Source: Orenia metallireducens | GTDB lineage: Bacteria; Bacillota; Halanaerobiia; Halobacteroidales; Halobacteroidaceae | Direction of reading: 5' to 3' | Assembly (NCBI RefSeq): GCF_003001995.1 | Contig: NZ_PVNB01000004.1 | Coordinates: 62,001-126,000, forward strand | Length of the DNA stretch: 64,000 nucleotides | Notes under the pieces: model-generated | The model's input: the letters and a program-made list of their open reading frames with translations, nothing else | Database searches by the model: none | Told to the model about the DNA's origin: nothing | Program-made: the position numbers and the translations under genes | Part shown: positions 53,552 to 60,968 of the stretch, piece after piece | How the letters are laid out: each line of letters starts with the position of its first letter | How positions within the stretch are numbered: the first letter of the stretch is position 1

Positions 53552-54616
53552 ATGAAGCCGATTCCAATTGATAAATTAGAAGAAGGAATGAAACTAGCAA
53601 AAACAATATATAATGAATCAGGACAATTATTACTTGGTGCAGGCATGGCTTTAAAGTCTAATTATATTGAGAGATTAAAGAAGATGAATATACCTGAAAT
53701 TTATATCATGGATGATAATTTTCCAGATATAAAGGCTCCAGAGCCTATCTCTGATAAGACAAGATTAGAAGCGATCAAAGTAGTAAAAAATACTATGGAG
53801 TCTATTAAGTTAGGCTCAGAAATTGATCTTGCTAAGGTCAATCAAGCAGTAGATAGTATTTTAGATGAGATTCTTCTACAAAATCATGTAGTTATACACT
53901 TAAATGATATTAGAACTTATGATAGTTATACTTTCCAGCACTCTGTAGGTGTAACAATACTATCAATCTTAATGTCATTGCATTTTAACTATACTAGAGA
54001 AGAGGTTAAGAAGATAGCAATAGGAGCCTTTTTACATGATGTAGGTAAAACTAAAGTAGATAAAGATATAATTATGAAACCAGGTAAGTTAACAGAAGAA
54101 GAATATGAAGAGGTTAAACAACATTCAACCTATGGCTATCATATTATTAGAGAAGTAGCAGGAATAAGTATCCTCTCCGCTCACATTGCTTATCAGCATC
54201 ATGAATATATCGATGGCTCTGGTTACCCAAGAGGGCTTAAAGGTGAAGAGATTAGCAACTGGGCTCAGATAGTTACAGTAGCTGATATTTATGATGCTTT
54301 AACTAGTGATAGAGTTTATAAACGTAAACTAATGCCCCACGAGGCTTTAAAGATTATTAATGAATTAAAAGGTATCAAATTAAGCCCTGAATGTGTAGAT
54401 GCTTTACTTAAGCATGTAGCTGTCTTTCCAGTAGGAGCTATGGTAGAGCTGGATAATAATCAAGTTGGTATAGTAGTAGATGTTAATAAAGAGGATTTAT
54501 CTCGACCTATTGTCAGAATCATTGAAGATGAGCATGGTAATAAGATACAAGATATCAAAGAGATAGATTTGATACATAATGATAACTTTAAGATAAATAG
54601 GGTAATCTATAACTAA
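53552..54616 (+). CDS. HD-GYP domain protein, putative cyclic-di-GMP phosphodiesterase
   Basis: 354 residues. An N-terminal segment (residues 1-90; MKPIPIDKLEEGMKLAKTIY, GQLLLGAGMALKSNYIERL) common in this class is followed by an HD-GYP domain (~120-300): HSVGVTILSIL, GAFLHDVGKTKVDK, YQHHEYIDGSGYPRGLKGEE and IVTVADIYDALTSDR. The HD and GYP residues are intact, so c-di-GMP hydrolysis is plausible. A short C-terminal domain (~310-350) follows. ATG 53552, with GGTGGGA upstream, is preferred over TTG 53531. Its ribosome-linked neighbour is an OM barrel gene 12 bases downstream. Confidence 0.9.
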   Translation: MKPIPIDKLEEGMKLAKTIYNESGQLLLGAGMALKSNYIERLKKMNIPEIYIMDDNFPDIKAPEPISDKTRLEAIKVVKNTMESIKLGSEIDLAKVNQAVDSILDEILLQNHVVIHLNDIRTYDSYTFQHSVGVTILSILMSLHFNYTREEVKKIAIGAFLHDVGKTKVDKDIIMKPGKLTEEEYEEVKQHSTYGYHIIREVAGISILSAHIAYQHHEYIDGSGYPRGLKGEEISNWAQIVTVADIYDALTSDRVYKRKLMPHEALKIINELKGIKLSPECVDALLKHVAVFPVGAMVELDNNQVGIVVDVNKEDLSRPIVRIIEDEHGNKIQDIKEIDLIHNDNFKINRVIYN

Positions 54617-54628
54617 GGAGGGCTAATA

Positions 54629-55198
54629 GTGAAAACAAAAAATATAATAATCATGCCATTGCTGATATTCTGCTTTTTAGCTAGCTTTAATAGCAGTACT
54701 GTAAATGCTATGTCACAAGCTGAGGTAGATAAAGGAGATTCTTCTTTAGCCTATGGAATGCAGGTCTTAGATGGAGAGATTAGAGCTTTAAACTTAGAAA
54801 CAGAGTTTGGAATCTCTACAAACTTTGGTATTGAGGGAATATATACTTATATTGGTGATGATGATGATGAAAATGAAAATGATATACTAGATGTTAATAC
54901 TAAATTTAACCTTATAGACAATTCTGATTATGATGTAAGTGCTGTTTTAGGCTACCATACTGATTTTGAAGATGGTTATCCTAGAATTGGTATCTTATAT
55001 TCTAAAAGTGAGAATAAACTTTTAGATTTGAATTTGGGAATAGATGTTTTATTAAAAAAGGACAAGAGTTATTTGGGCTATATGTTAGGCTTTGATTATA
55101 GGCTAACTGATAATATTTACTTAGAGGTTGGACACAGAAAATTTTCAGGACAAGAAGATACTGAAGGTTTAAATATTGGAACTAGATATTATTTTTAA
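54629..55198 (+). CDS. Small outer-membrane beta-barrel protein (YfaZ-like)
   Basis: 189 residues from a GTG start with AAGGAGGG at 54615-54622. Signal peptide ~1-27 (ending TVNA), then eight or so alternating strands (GIEGIYTYIGD, YDVSAVLGYHTDFED, GYMLGFDYRL, YLEVGHRKFSG) with acidic turns, ending GTRYYF. The terminal aromatic Phe is the BAM recognition signature of OM barrels. It is similar in size and pattern to the YfaZ family. It lies between the HD-GYP gene and the heptose genes, apparently in one operon. Confidence 0.78.
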   Translation: MKTKNIIIMPLLIFCFLASFNSSTVNAMSQAEVDKGDSSLAYGMQVLDGEIRALNLETEFGISTNFGIEGIYTYIGDDDDENENDILDVNTKFNLIDNSDYDVSAVLGYHTDFEDGYPRIGILYSKSENKLLDLNLGIDVLLKKDKSYLGYMLGFDYRLTDNIYLEVGHRKFSGQEDTEGLNIGTRYYF

Positions 55199-55218
55199 GG
55201 AAGAGGGGTTTAGCTTAA

Positions 55219-55812
55219 ATGGATTTAAGTAATGTAGCAGTATTTATGGATAGAGATGGAACAGTAAGTAAAGAGATTGGTTATGTAAATCATCCTCATA
55301 GATATGAATTACTTCCAAGAACTGGTTTAGCAATTAAGAAATTAAATCAGTCTGGAATTAAAGCAATCTTGGCAACAAATCAAGCAGGTGTTGCTAGAGG
55401 CTATTTCAAAGAAGAGATGATTGGACAAGTTCATAATAAATTAGAAGATTTATTGGAAGCAGAAGGTGCTTATTTAGATGCAATCTATTATTGCCACCAT
55501 CATCCTCGGGTAGGAGAAGGTAAGTTTAAAAAAGAATGTAACTGTCGCAAACCAGAGCCTGGAATGTTATTGCAGGGAAAAGAAGAGTTTGGCATTGATT
55601 TAGAGAGATCTTACATGATTGGTGATAAGATCAGTGATGTTGAGGTGGCTCATCGAGTAGGAGCTAAAGGTATTTTAGTTTTGACTGGTTATGGAATTGG
55701 AGATTATCAGAATGCACAGGATGATTGGAAGGTAGAGCCTGATTATGTAGCTGAAGACTTATTTGATGCTGTTGAGTGGATACTAATGGATCTTGAAGCG
55801 AGGGAAGATTAA
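55219..55812 (+). CDS. gmhB: Heptose-1,7-bisphosphate 7-phosphatase GmhB
   Basis: A 197-residue HAD-superfamily phosphatase that removes the C7 phosphate in ADP-heptose synthesis. FMDRDGTVSKEIGYV (nucleophile Asp), LATNQAGVARGYF, the zinc-binding CHHHPR...CNCRKPEPGML and MIGDKISDVEVA are present. The zinc loop is diagnostic for GmhB. Its stop overlaps the next ATG by one base (TAATG). Confidence 0.95.
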   Translation: MDLSNVAVFMDRDGTVSKEIGYVNHPHRYELLPRTGLAIKKLNQSGIKAILATNQAGVARGYFKEEMIGQVHNKLEDLLEAEGAYLDAIYYCHHHPRVGEGKFKKECNCRKPEPGMLLQGKEEFGIDLERSYMIGDKISDVEVAHRVGAKGILVLTGYGIGDYQNAQDDWKVEPDYVAEDLFDAVEWILMDLEARED

Positions 55813-56801
55813 TGGCTAAATTAACTGATTATTTACCTTCCTTTGAAGAACAGAATATTTTGGTATTAGGAGACATGATTGCTGATGAATTTATTATTGG
55901 GCAACCAGAGCGTTTGTCTCGTGAAGCTCCTGTTCTGATATTAAGGCATACTGGTCACAAAATATTACCTGGTGGAGGTACTAATGCTGCCAATAATGTG
56001 GCTGCTTTAGATGGACAAGTCTATTTAGCAGGGGTAATTGGCGATGATATAGTAGGGGAAAAGTTGGTCAATAATTTAAAAGCAGATGGAATGATAACTG
56101 ATGGTCTGATTGTTGATAATTCTAGACCAACCTCGGTTAAGACTCGAATCTTAGCTGGTGGAGGTCAGACTGTAAAACAACAGATGGTAAGAGTAGACAA
56201 GCTAGAGACCCATGATATCTCTAAAGAGATTGAAGATAAATTGATTAGTTATGTAGAAGAGGTTATCACTGAGATTGATGCGCTAATCTTATCAGATTAT
56301 GGTAATGGTGTTTTTACTGATAGGATCAAAGCAGAGGTAGTTGCTATTGCTAATAAGCATAATAAAATTATAGCTGTTGACTCTAGGTATGAATTGATGA
56401 GTTTTAAAGGAATTACCATTGCTACACCAAACAAAGAGGAGACAGAAAAGGCAGTAGGCTTTAAATTGAAATCAGCTAATGATATTGAAAAGGCTGGCTG
56501 GAAGTTAAAGAAAGCTTTAGGATCTAAAGCAATGCTGGTAACTTTAGGTGGAGAAGGGATGCAAGTCTTTACTGATAATGGAACAACCCATATTCCAGCT
56601 TCAAACTATACCGAAGTTTTTGATGTTACTGGTGCTGGTGATACAGTAATAGCTACTCTAACCTTAGCTTTAGCAAGTGGTGCAGGAATGGTAGAAGCTA
56701 TGAAGATATCAAATTATGCTGCTGGAATTGTAGTCAAGAAATCTGGTGTTGCTACCACCAATCGGGAAGAATTAGCTGAGATTATCGGTGATGCCCAATG
56801 A
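55812..56801 (+). CDS. hldA: Heptose 7-phosphate kinase (HldE N-terminal type)
   Basis: A 329-residue ribokinase-family enzyme phosphorylating D-glycero-D-manno-heptose 7-phosphate at C1. ILVLGDMIADEFIIGQPERLSREAPV (start GDMIADEF), PGGGTNAANNVAALDG, TPNKEE and the catalytic VTGAGDTVIATLTLAL are visible. In E. coli this activity is the N-terminal half of HldE; here it is a separate gene followed by the nucleotidyltransferase gene with an ATGA overlap. Confidence 0.95.
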   Translation: MAKLTDYLPSFEEQNILVLGDMIADEFIIGQPERLSREAPVLILRHTGHKILPGGGTNAANNVAALDGQVYLAGVIGDDIVGEKLVNNLKADGMITDGLIVDNSRPTSVKTRILAGGGQTVKQQMVRVDKLETHDISKEIEDKLISYVEEVITEIDALILSDYGNGVFTDRIKAEVVAIANKHNKIIAVDSRYELMSFKGITIATPNKEETEKAVGFKLKSANDIEKAGWKLKKALGSKAMLVTLGGEGMQVFTDNGTTHIPASNYTEVFDVTGAGDTVIATLTLALASGAGMVEAMKISNYAAGIVVKKSGVATTNREELAEIIGDAQ

Positions 56802-57280
56802 AGATTACAGAGAAGATCTATCCACGAGATGAATTAAAGAATATTTTAGAAGAGAAGAGGGTAGAAGGAAAGAATATTGTCTTTACTAATGGTTGTTTTG
56901 ATATCCTTCATGTAGGACATACCCGTTATTTAGCAGAAGCTAAAGCTAGAGGAAATTTATTAGTAGTTGCTCTAAATAGTGATTCATCAGTTCGACTGTT
57001 AAAGGGGGAGAAAAGACCGATTATTCCTGAAATGGAGAGAGCAGAAATGTTAGCAAATCTTGCAATAGTTGATTATGTAACTATCTTTTCAGAAAAGACG
57101 GCTAATCAGACGATCTCTATCTTAAAGCCTGATATTTATATTAAAGGTGGGGATTATCAGATAGAAGAGTTGCCAGAAGCTAAAGTAGTAGCAAGCTATG
57201 GAGGGAAGATCGAATTGGTATCGGAGATAAAAGGTGCATCTACAACCAATATTATAGAAGAGATATTAAAAAGGTACTAA
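56798..57280 (+). CDS. hldC: Heptose-1-phosphate adenylyltransferase (HldE C-terminal type)
   Basis: A 160-residue nucleotidyltransferase forming ADP-heptose. FTNGCFDILHVGHTRYLAEA carries the HxGH motif, followed by NSDSSVRLLKGEKRPI and the C-terminal GASTTNIIEEIL. It completes gmhB-hldA-hldC, so the organism makes the LPS inner-core precursor (or an S-layer glycan heptose). Its start overlaps the hldA stop by four bases. A hairpin terminator follows. Confidence 0.95.
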   Translation: MKITEKIYPRDELKNILEEKRVEGKNIVFTNGCFDILHVGHTRYLAEAKARGNLLVVALNSDSSVRLLKGEKRPIIPEMERAEMLANLAIVDYVTIFSEKTANQTISILKPDIYIKGGDYQIEELPEAKVVASYGGKIELVSEIKGASTTNIIEEILKRY

Positions 57281-57305
57281 GGGAGATTTAATCTCTCTTT
57301 TTTTC
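57279..57305 (+). terminator. Terminator after hldC
   Basis: GGGAGAT-TTA-ATCTCTC stem and TTTTTTTC tail. Confidence 0.85.
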
Positions 57306-57483
57306 TTTTTTGGATTAATTACGCATATAATGGAAGTATAGATCATATGATTGTTAATTAAATATCAACCAGCTATCTTCATTTGCAAAAAATAATGAAA
57401 ATCATTATCAATTAAAGTAAAATAAACCTTGTTAACCTCAGTGATTACTTAACTTAGCTCAGTTTGTTAAAGCAATATCAATT

Positions 57484-57513
57484 TTGACATTATATTGAGG
57501 GACACGGTATAAT
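57484..57513 (+). promoter_or_regulatory. Promoter of the hydrogenase operon
   Basis: TTGACA at 57484-57489, an 18-bp spacer and TATAAT at 57508-57513. The leader to hydC is about 150 bases. Confidence 0.75.
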
Positions 57514-57527
57514 TAAATTCGTAAGTT

Positions 57528-57551
57528 AGAAATGTGATATAATTCACATTT
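57528..57551 (+). promoter_or_regulatory. Crp/Fnr- or Rex-like operator
   Basis: GAAATGTGATATAATTCACATTTC is palindromic with half-sites TGTGA and TCACA separated by six bases (key core AATGTGATATAATTCACATT). It sits just after the expected start of transcription, a blocking position. The form fits Crp/Fnr consensus and also the Rex operator (TTGTGA-N6-TCACAA); a redox-sensing Rex would make sense for a hydrogenase, but the regulator is not identified. Confidence 0.6.
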
Positions 57552-57588
57552 CTGGTTTTGATTATTATTATCATTAAGTTTTAAAATG

Positions 57589-57612
57589 ATTATAACTCAT
57601 ATGAGTTATAAT
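57589..57612 (+). promoter_or_regulatory. Second palindrome in the hydrogenase leader
   Basis: A perfect 24-bp palindrome, ATTATAACTCAT and complement, 60 bp after the first operator. It has no T-run, so it may be a protein site or an mRNA 5' hairpin. Confidence 0.45.
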
Positions 57613-57673
57613 TACTGTAATATATATCACATTATTAAGTTGTAAATTATACTAAAGGAGGTAGCGAAATACA

Positions 57674-58171
57674 ATGGGTCAATGCCAATGTGGAAATTCT
57701 GCAGAGAGTAAAGAGAAGTATTTAGCTCCATTAAAAACTATCTTAGAAGGATATGAAGGAAAGCAAAAGGATTTAATTCCTGTATTACAAAAAGCTCAAG
57801 ATGAGTATGGTTACTTACCAGAAGAGGTTATTAAGGAGATTGCTAATGCATTAAATCTTTCCTTAAGTCAAGTTTATGGTGTAGTAACTTTCTATTCGCA
57901 ATTCCATCTAGAGCCACGCGGAGAGAATATTATCCGTGTATGTCTGGGAACTGCTTGCCATGTACGTGGTGGTGGTCAAGTATTAAACAAGATAAAAGAG
58001 GAATTGGGTGTAGATGATGGAGAGACTACTGAAGATCTTAAATTCACTTTAGAATCAGTAGCTTGTATTGGTGCTTGTGGTTTAGCTCCAGTTATTATGA
58101 TTAATGATGATACTCATGGTCGTTTAACACCTGATAAGATTCCAGCTATTTTAGATAAATATAAAGCTTAA
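57674..58171 (+). CDS. hydC: Hydrogenase/NADH dehydrogenase NuoE-like subunit HydC
   Basis: A 165-residue thioredoxin-like [2Fe-2S] protein. The four cluster ligands are in CLGTACHVRG and CIGACGLAPV, and the N-terminal helical part (LIPVLQKAQDEYGYLP, VYGVVTFYSQF) is that of NuoE. In HydABC enzymes it passes electrons to the flavin subunit. An unusual MGQCQCGNSAES start adds two Cys residues of unknown role. AAAGGAGG precedes the ATG; it is the first gene of the operon. Confidence 0.95.
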   Translation: MGQCQCGNSAESKEKYLAPLKTILEGYEGKQKDLIPVLQKAQDEYGYLPEEVIKEIANALNLSLSQVYGVVTFYSQFHLEPRGENIIRVCLGTACHVRGGGQVLNKIKEELGVDDGETTEDLKFTLESVACIGACGLAPVIMINDDTHGRLTPDKIPAILDKYKA

Positions 58172-58175
58172 GACT

Positions 58176-58718
58176 ATGAGAGAGTTGTCTTTGCATATTT
58201 TGGATATCATCCAAAATTCTATTAGAGCAGAAGCAAAGTTGGTTCAGCTATTAATCAATGAAGATGTCAAAAATGATAGATTATTAATTGAGATTACTGA
58301 TGATGGCTGTGGGATGAGTCAAGAGTTACAAAAGAGAGTCTTAAATCCCTTTGTAACTTCTCGGACCACAAGAAAGGTTGGATTGGGTTTATCCTTATTC
58401 CAACAAGCTGCTAGGCAGTGTGAAGGTGATTTGAAGCTTGAGTCAACCTTAAAAGAAGGGACGGTAATTACTGTTGATTTTAAATATAGTCATATTGATA
58501 GAGCTCCTTTGGGTGATATCGTAGGTACTATAATTACTATTTTATCGGTGAATCCAGACCTTGATCTACTGTATAGGCATCTAATTAATGATAATGAGTT
58601 TATTTTTGATACAAGGATAATTAAAGATGAACTTGAAGATGTTCAGATTAATCTTCCTGAAATATTGTCTTGGCTAGAAGGTTACCTAACTGAAGGTTTA
58701 GAAGACTTGCGGAGGTGA
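58176..58718 (+). CDS. GHKL ATPase-fold protein of the hydrogenase cluster
   Basis: 180 residues with a histidine-kinase-like ATPase domain alone: N-box HILDIIQNSIRAEAKL, G1 DDGCGM, F-box NPFVTSRT and G2 GLGLSLFQQAA. There is no His-phosphotransfer or sensor domain. Similar stand-alone ATPase genes occur between hydC and hydB in many clostridial hydrogenase operons; the function is unknown. It follows hydC by 4 bases with a poor ribosome site, suggesting translational coupling. Confidence 0.88.
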   Translation: MRELSLHILDIIQNSIRAEAKLVQLLINEDVKNDRLLIEITDDGCGMSQELQKRVLNPFVTSRTTRKVGLGLSLFQQAARQCEGDLKLESTLKEGTVITVDFKYSHIDRAPLGDIVGTIITILSVNPDLDLLYRHLINDNEFIFDTRIIKDELEDVQINLPEILSWLEGYLTEGLEDLRR

Positions 58719-58725
58719 ATAATTG

Positions 58726-59091
58726 ATGAAATCATTAGAAGAATTAAGAAAGTTAAGAGAGAAGGCTCAAAAGGATATACAGGCTAGAAAGACTAGTAAT
58801 AAGCCAAAAGTAATTATAGGTATGGGTACTTGTGGAATTGCTGCAGGTGCAAGAGAGATTTTAAAGGCTGTTATGGCAGAGATAAACAAGCGTAATTTAG
58901 ATGTAATTGTAACACAAACTGGCTGTATTGGAATGTGTGAAAAGGAACCATTATTAGATGTTCAAATGCCAGGTAAAGATAGAATAACTTATGGCAATTT
59001 AACTACAGATGATGTAAGTAAAATTGTTGTTGAGCATATAGTTAACGGTAAGGTTGTAGAGGATTTAGCTGTTGCTAAATTAGAAGACTAA
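58726..59091 (+). CDS. Thioredoxin-like [2Fe-2S] ferredoxin
   Basis: 121 residues with ligands in GMGTCGIAAGAREIL and TGCIGMCEKEPL, the shape of the NuoE C-terminal half / N-terminal domain of HydB. Such a small ferredoxin is common in hydABC operons and probably shuttles electrons or helps assembly. GGAGGTG at about 58711-58717 selects ATG 58726 over the TTG three bases earlier. Confidence 0.9.
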   Translation: MKSLEELRKLREKAQKDIQARKTSNKPKVIIGMGTCGIAAGAREILKAVMAEINKRNLDVIVTQTGCIGMCEKEPLLDVQMPGKDRITYGNLTTDDVSKIVVEHIVNGKVVEDLAVAKLED

Positions 59092-59124
59092 TCAATTCCA
59101 AGTTATCAAGGAGGTAAAAGGATA

Positions 59125-60927
59125 ATGGAACAATCAATTTATAGATCGCATATTCTGGTCTGTGGAGGAACAGGTTGTGTTTCTTCTGGTTGTAAACAGG
59201 CTCAAGATGCTTTAAAAGATGAGTTAGCTAAACATGATTTGACTAGTGAAATTAAAATAGTAGAGACTGGTTGTCATGGTTTCTGTGAAAAGGGACCTAT
59301 TATGATTATGTATCCTGAAGGAGTATTCTATTGTGAACTGACTCCAGAGGATATGCCTGAATTGGTAGAGGAGCATATCTTAAAGGGAAGAACTGTAGAG
59401 CGATTATTATATACTGAACCAAATAGTAAAAAGAGTATTCCTTCTTATGAGGAAATTGATTTTTATAAAAAACAACAGAGATTAGTTTTAGGAAATTGTG
59501 GTCATATGGATCCAGAAAGTATTGAAGAATATATTGCTACTGGTGGATATGAAGCTATCGGTAAAGCTTTAACTGAAATGACTCCAGAAGGGGTTATCGA
59601 AGAGGTTAAAGACGCAGGTTTAAGAGGTCGTGGTGGTGGAGGATTCCCTACAGGACTAAAATGGCAATTTGCTGCTGGAGCTAAAAGTGACAAGAAATAT
59701 GTTATCTGTAATGCCGATGAGGGTGACCCAGGTGCATTTATGGATAGAAGTTTATTAGAGGGAGATCCTCATAGAATTATTGAAGGTATGATGATTGGTG
59801 CTTATGCTACTGGTGCTGACGAAGGATATGTTTATGTGCGTGCAGAGTATCCATTGGCTATTGAACGTTTACAAAAAGCTCTTGATGATGCTAGAGAGTA
59901 CGGATTATTAGGAGAAAATATCTTTGGTACAGACTTTAATTTTGATTTACACATTAAAGCAGGTGCAGGTGCTTTCGTATGTGGTGAAGAGACTGCATTA
60001 ATGAATTCAATTGAAGGTAAGCGTGGTATGCCTCGTCCAAGACCACCATTCCCAGCGGAACAAGGTTTATGGGGTAAACCATCTAACATCAATAATGTAG
60101 AGAGTTATGCAAATGTGCCAAACATTATTAGAGATGGTGCAGAGGCTTATAAAGCAATTGGTACTGAAGGAAGTAAAGGTACTAAGGTATTTGCTTTAAC
60201 TGGTAAGATTAATAACACTGGTCTTGCTGAAGTGCCAATGGGTATTACTATGAAAGAGATTATCTATGATATTGGTGGAGGAATCTCTGATGGTAACAAA
60301 TTCAAGGCTGTTCAAATCGGTGGACCTTCTGGTGGATGTTTGCCAGAGGAATTATTAGATTTACCAGTTGATTATGACTCATTAATTGAAGTTGGAGCAA
60401 TGATGGGATCTGGTGGACTAGTAGTAATGGATGATAGTACTTGTATGGTTGATGTGGCTAGATTCTTCCTAAACTTTACTCAAAGTGAGTCTTGTGGTAA
60501 GTGTACTCCATGTCGTGAAGGTACAAAACGTATGTTAGAAATTCTTAATAGAATTACTTCTGGTGAAGGTAAAGATGGAGATATTGAAATGTTAGAAAGA
60601 TTAGCAGAGAATATCAAATCTACTTCTTTATGTGGACTAGGTCAAACTGCTCCTAATCCAGTATTAAGTACGTTGAAATATTTCCGTCATGAGTATGAAG
60701 CTCACATTTATGATGAAATTTGTCCTGCTGGAGCTTGTGAGGATATGCTAAAGGGCTATGTAATAGATGAAGATGCTTGTATTGGGTGTACAGCTTGTGC
60801 TAGAGTCTGTCCAGTTGATGCAATTGAAGGTAATGTTAAAGAAGCTCATGTAATCGATTTAGATAAATGTATCTCTTGTGGAGCTTGTGTAAGCAAGTGT
60901 AAGTTTGATGCAATTTCTCAAGCATAA
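59125..60927 (+). CDS. hydB: Hydrogenase NuoF-like flavin subunit HydB
   Basis: 600 residues: N-terminal [2Fe-2S] thioredoxin-like domain (CGGTGCVSSGC, TGCHGFCEKGP), NuoF core with NADH/FMN sites (GRGGGGFPTGLKWQ, CNADEGDPGAFMDR), the [4Fe-4S] motif ESCGKCTPCREGT and a C-terminal two-[4Fe-4S] ferredoxin domain (CIGCTACARVCPVDAI, CISCGACVSKCKFDAI). This full set matches the HydB of electron-bifurcating hydrogenases, where FMN is the bifurcation site linking NADH and ferredoxin. AAGGAGGT precedes the ATG. Confidence 0.96.
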   Translation: MEQSIYRSHILVCGGTGCVSSGCKQAQDALKDELAKHDLTSEIKIVETGCHGFCEKGPIMIMYPEGVFYCELTPEDMPELVEEHILKGRTVERLLYTEPNSKKSIPSYEEIDFYKKQQRLVLGNCGHMDPESIEEYIATGGYEAIGKALTEMTPEGVIEEVKDAGLRGRGGGGFPTGLKWQFAAGAKSDKKYVICNADEGDPGAFMDRSLLEGDPHRIIEGMMIGAYATGADEGYVYVRAEYPLAIERLQKALDDAREYGLLGENIFGTDFNFDLHIKAGAGAFVCGEETALMNSIEGKRGMPRPRPPFPAEQGLWGKPSNINNVESYANVPNIIRDGAEAYKAIGTEGSKGTKVFALTGKINNTGLAEVPMGITMKEIIYDIGGGISDGNKFKAVQIGGPSGGCLPEELLDLPVDYDSLIEVGAMMGSGGLVVMDDSTCMVDVARFFLNFTQSESCGKCTPCREGTKRMLEILNRITSGEGKDGDIEMLERLAENIKSTSLCGLGQTAPNPVLSTLKYFRHEYEAHIYDEICPAGACEDMLKGYVIDEDACIGCTACARVCPVDAIEGNVKEAHVIDLDKCISCGACVSKCKFDAISQA

Positions 60928-60968
60928 TTGAATAAGAAATCAAGAAATTAAGAAGGAGTGACTAAAGA

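Noticed and set aside
59502-60092. Minus-strand ORFs opposite hydB
   Set aside because: They mirror conserved hydB codons and lack start signals.
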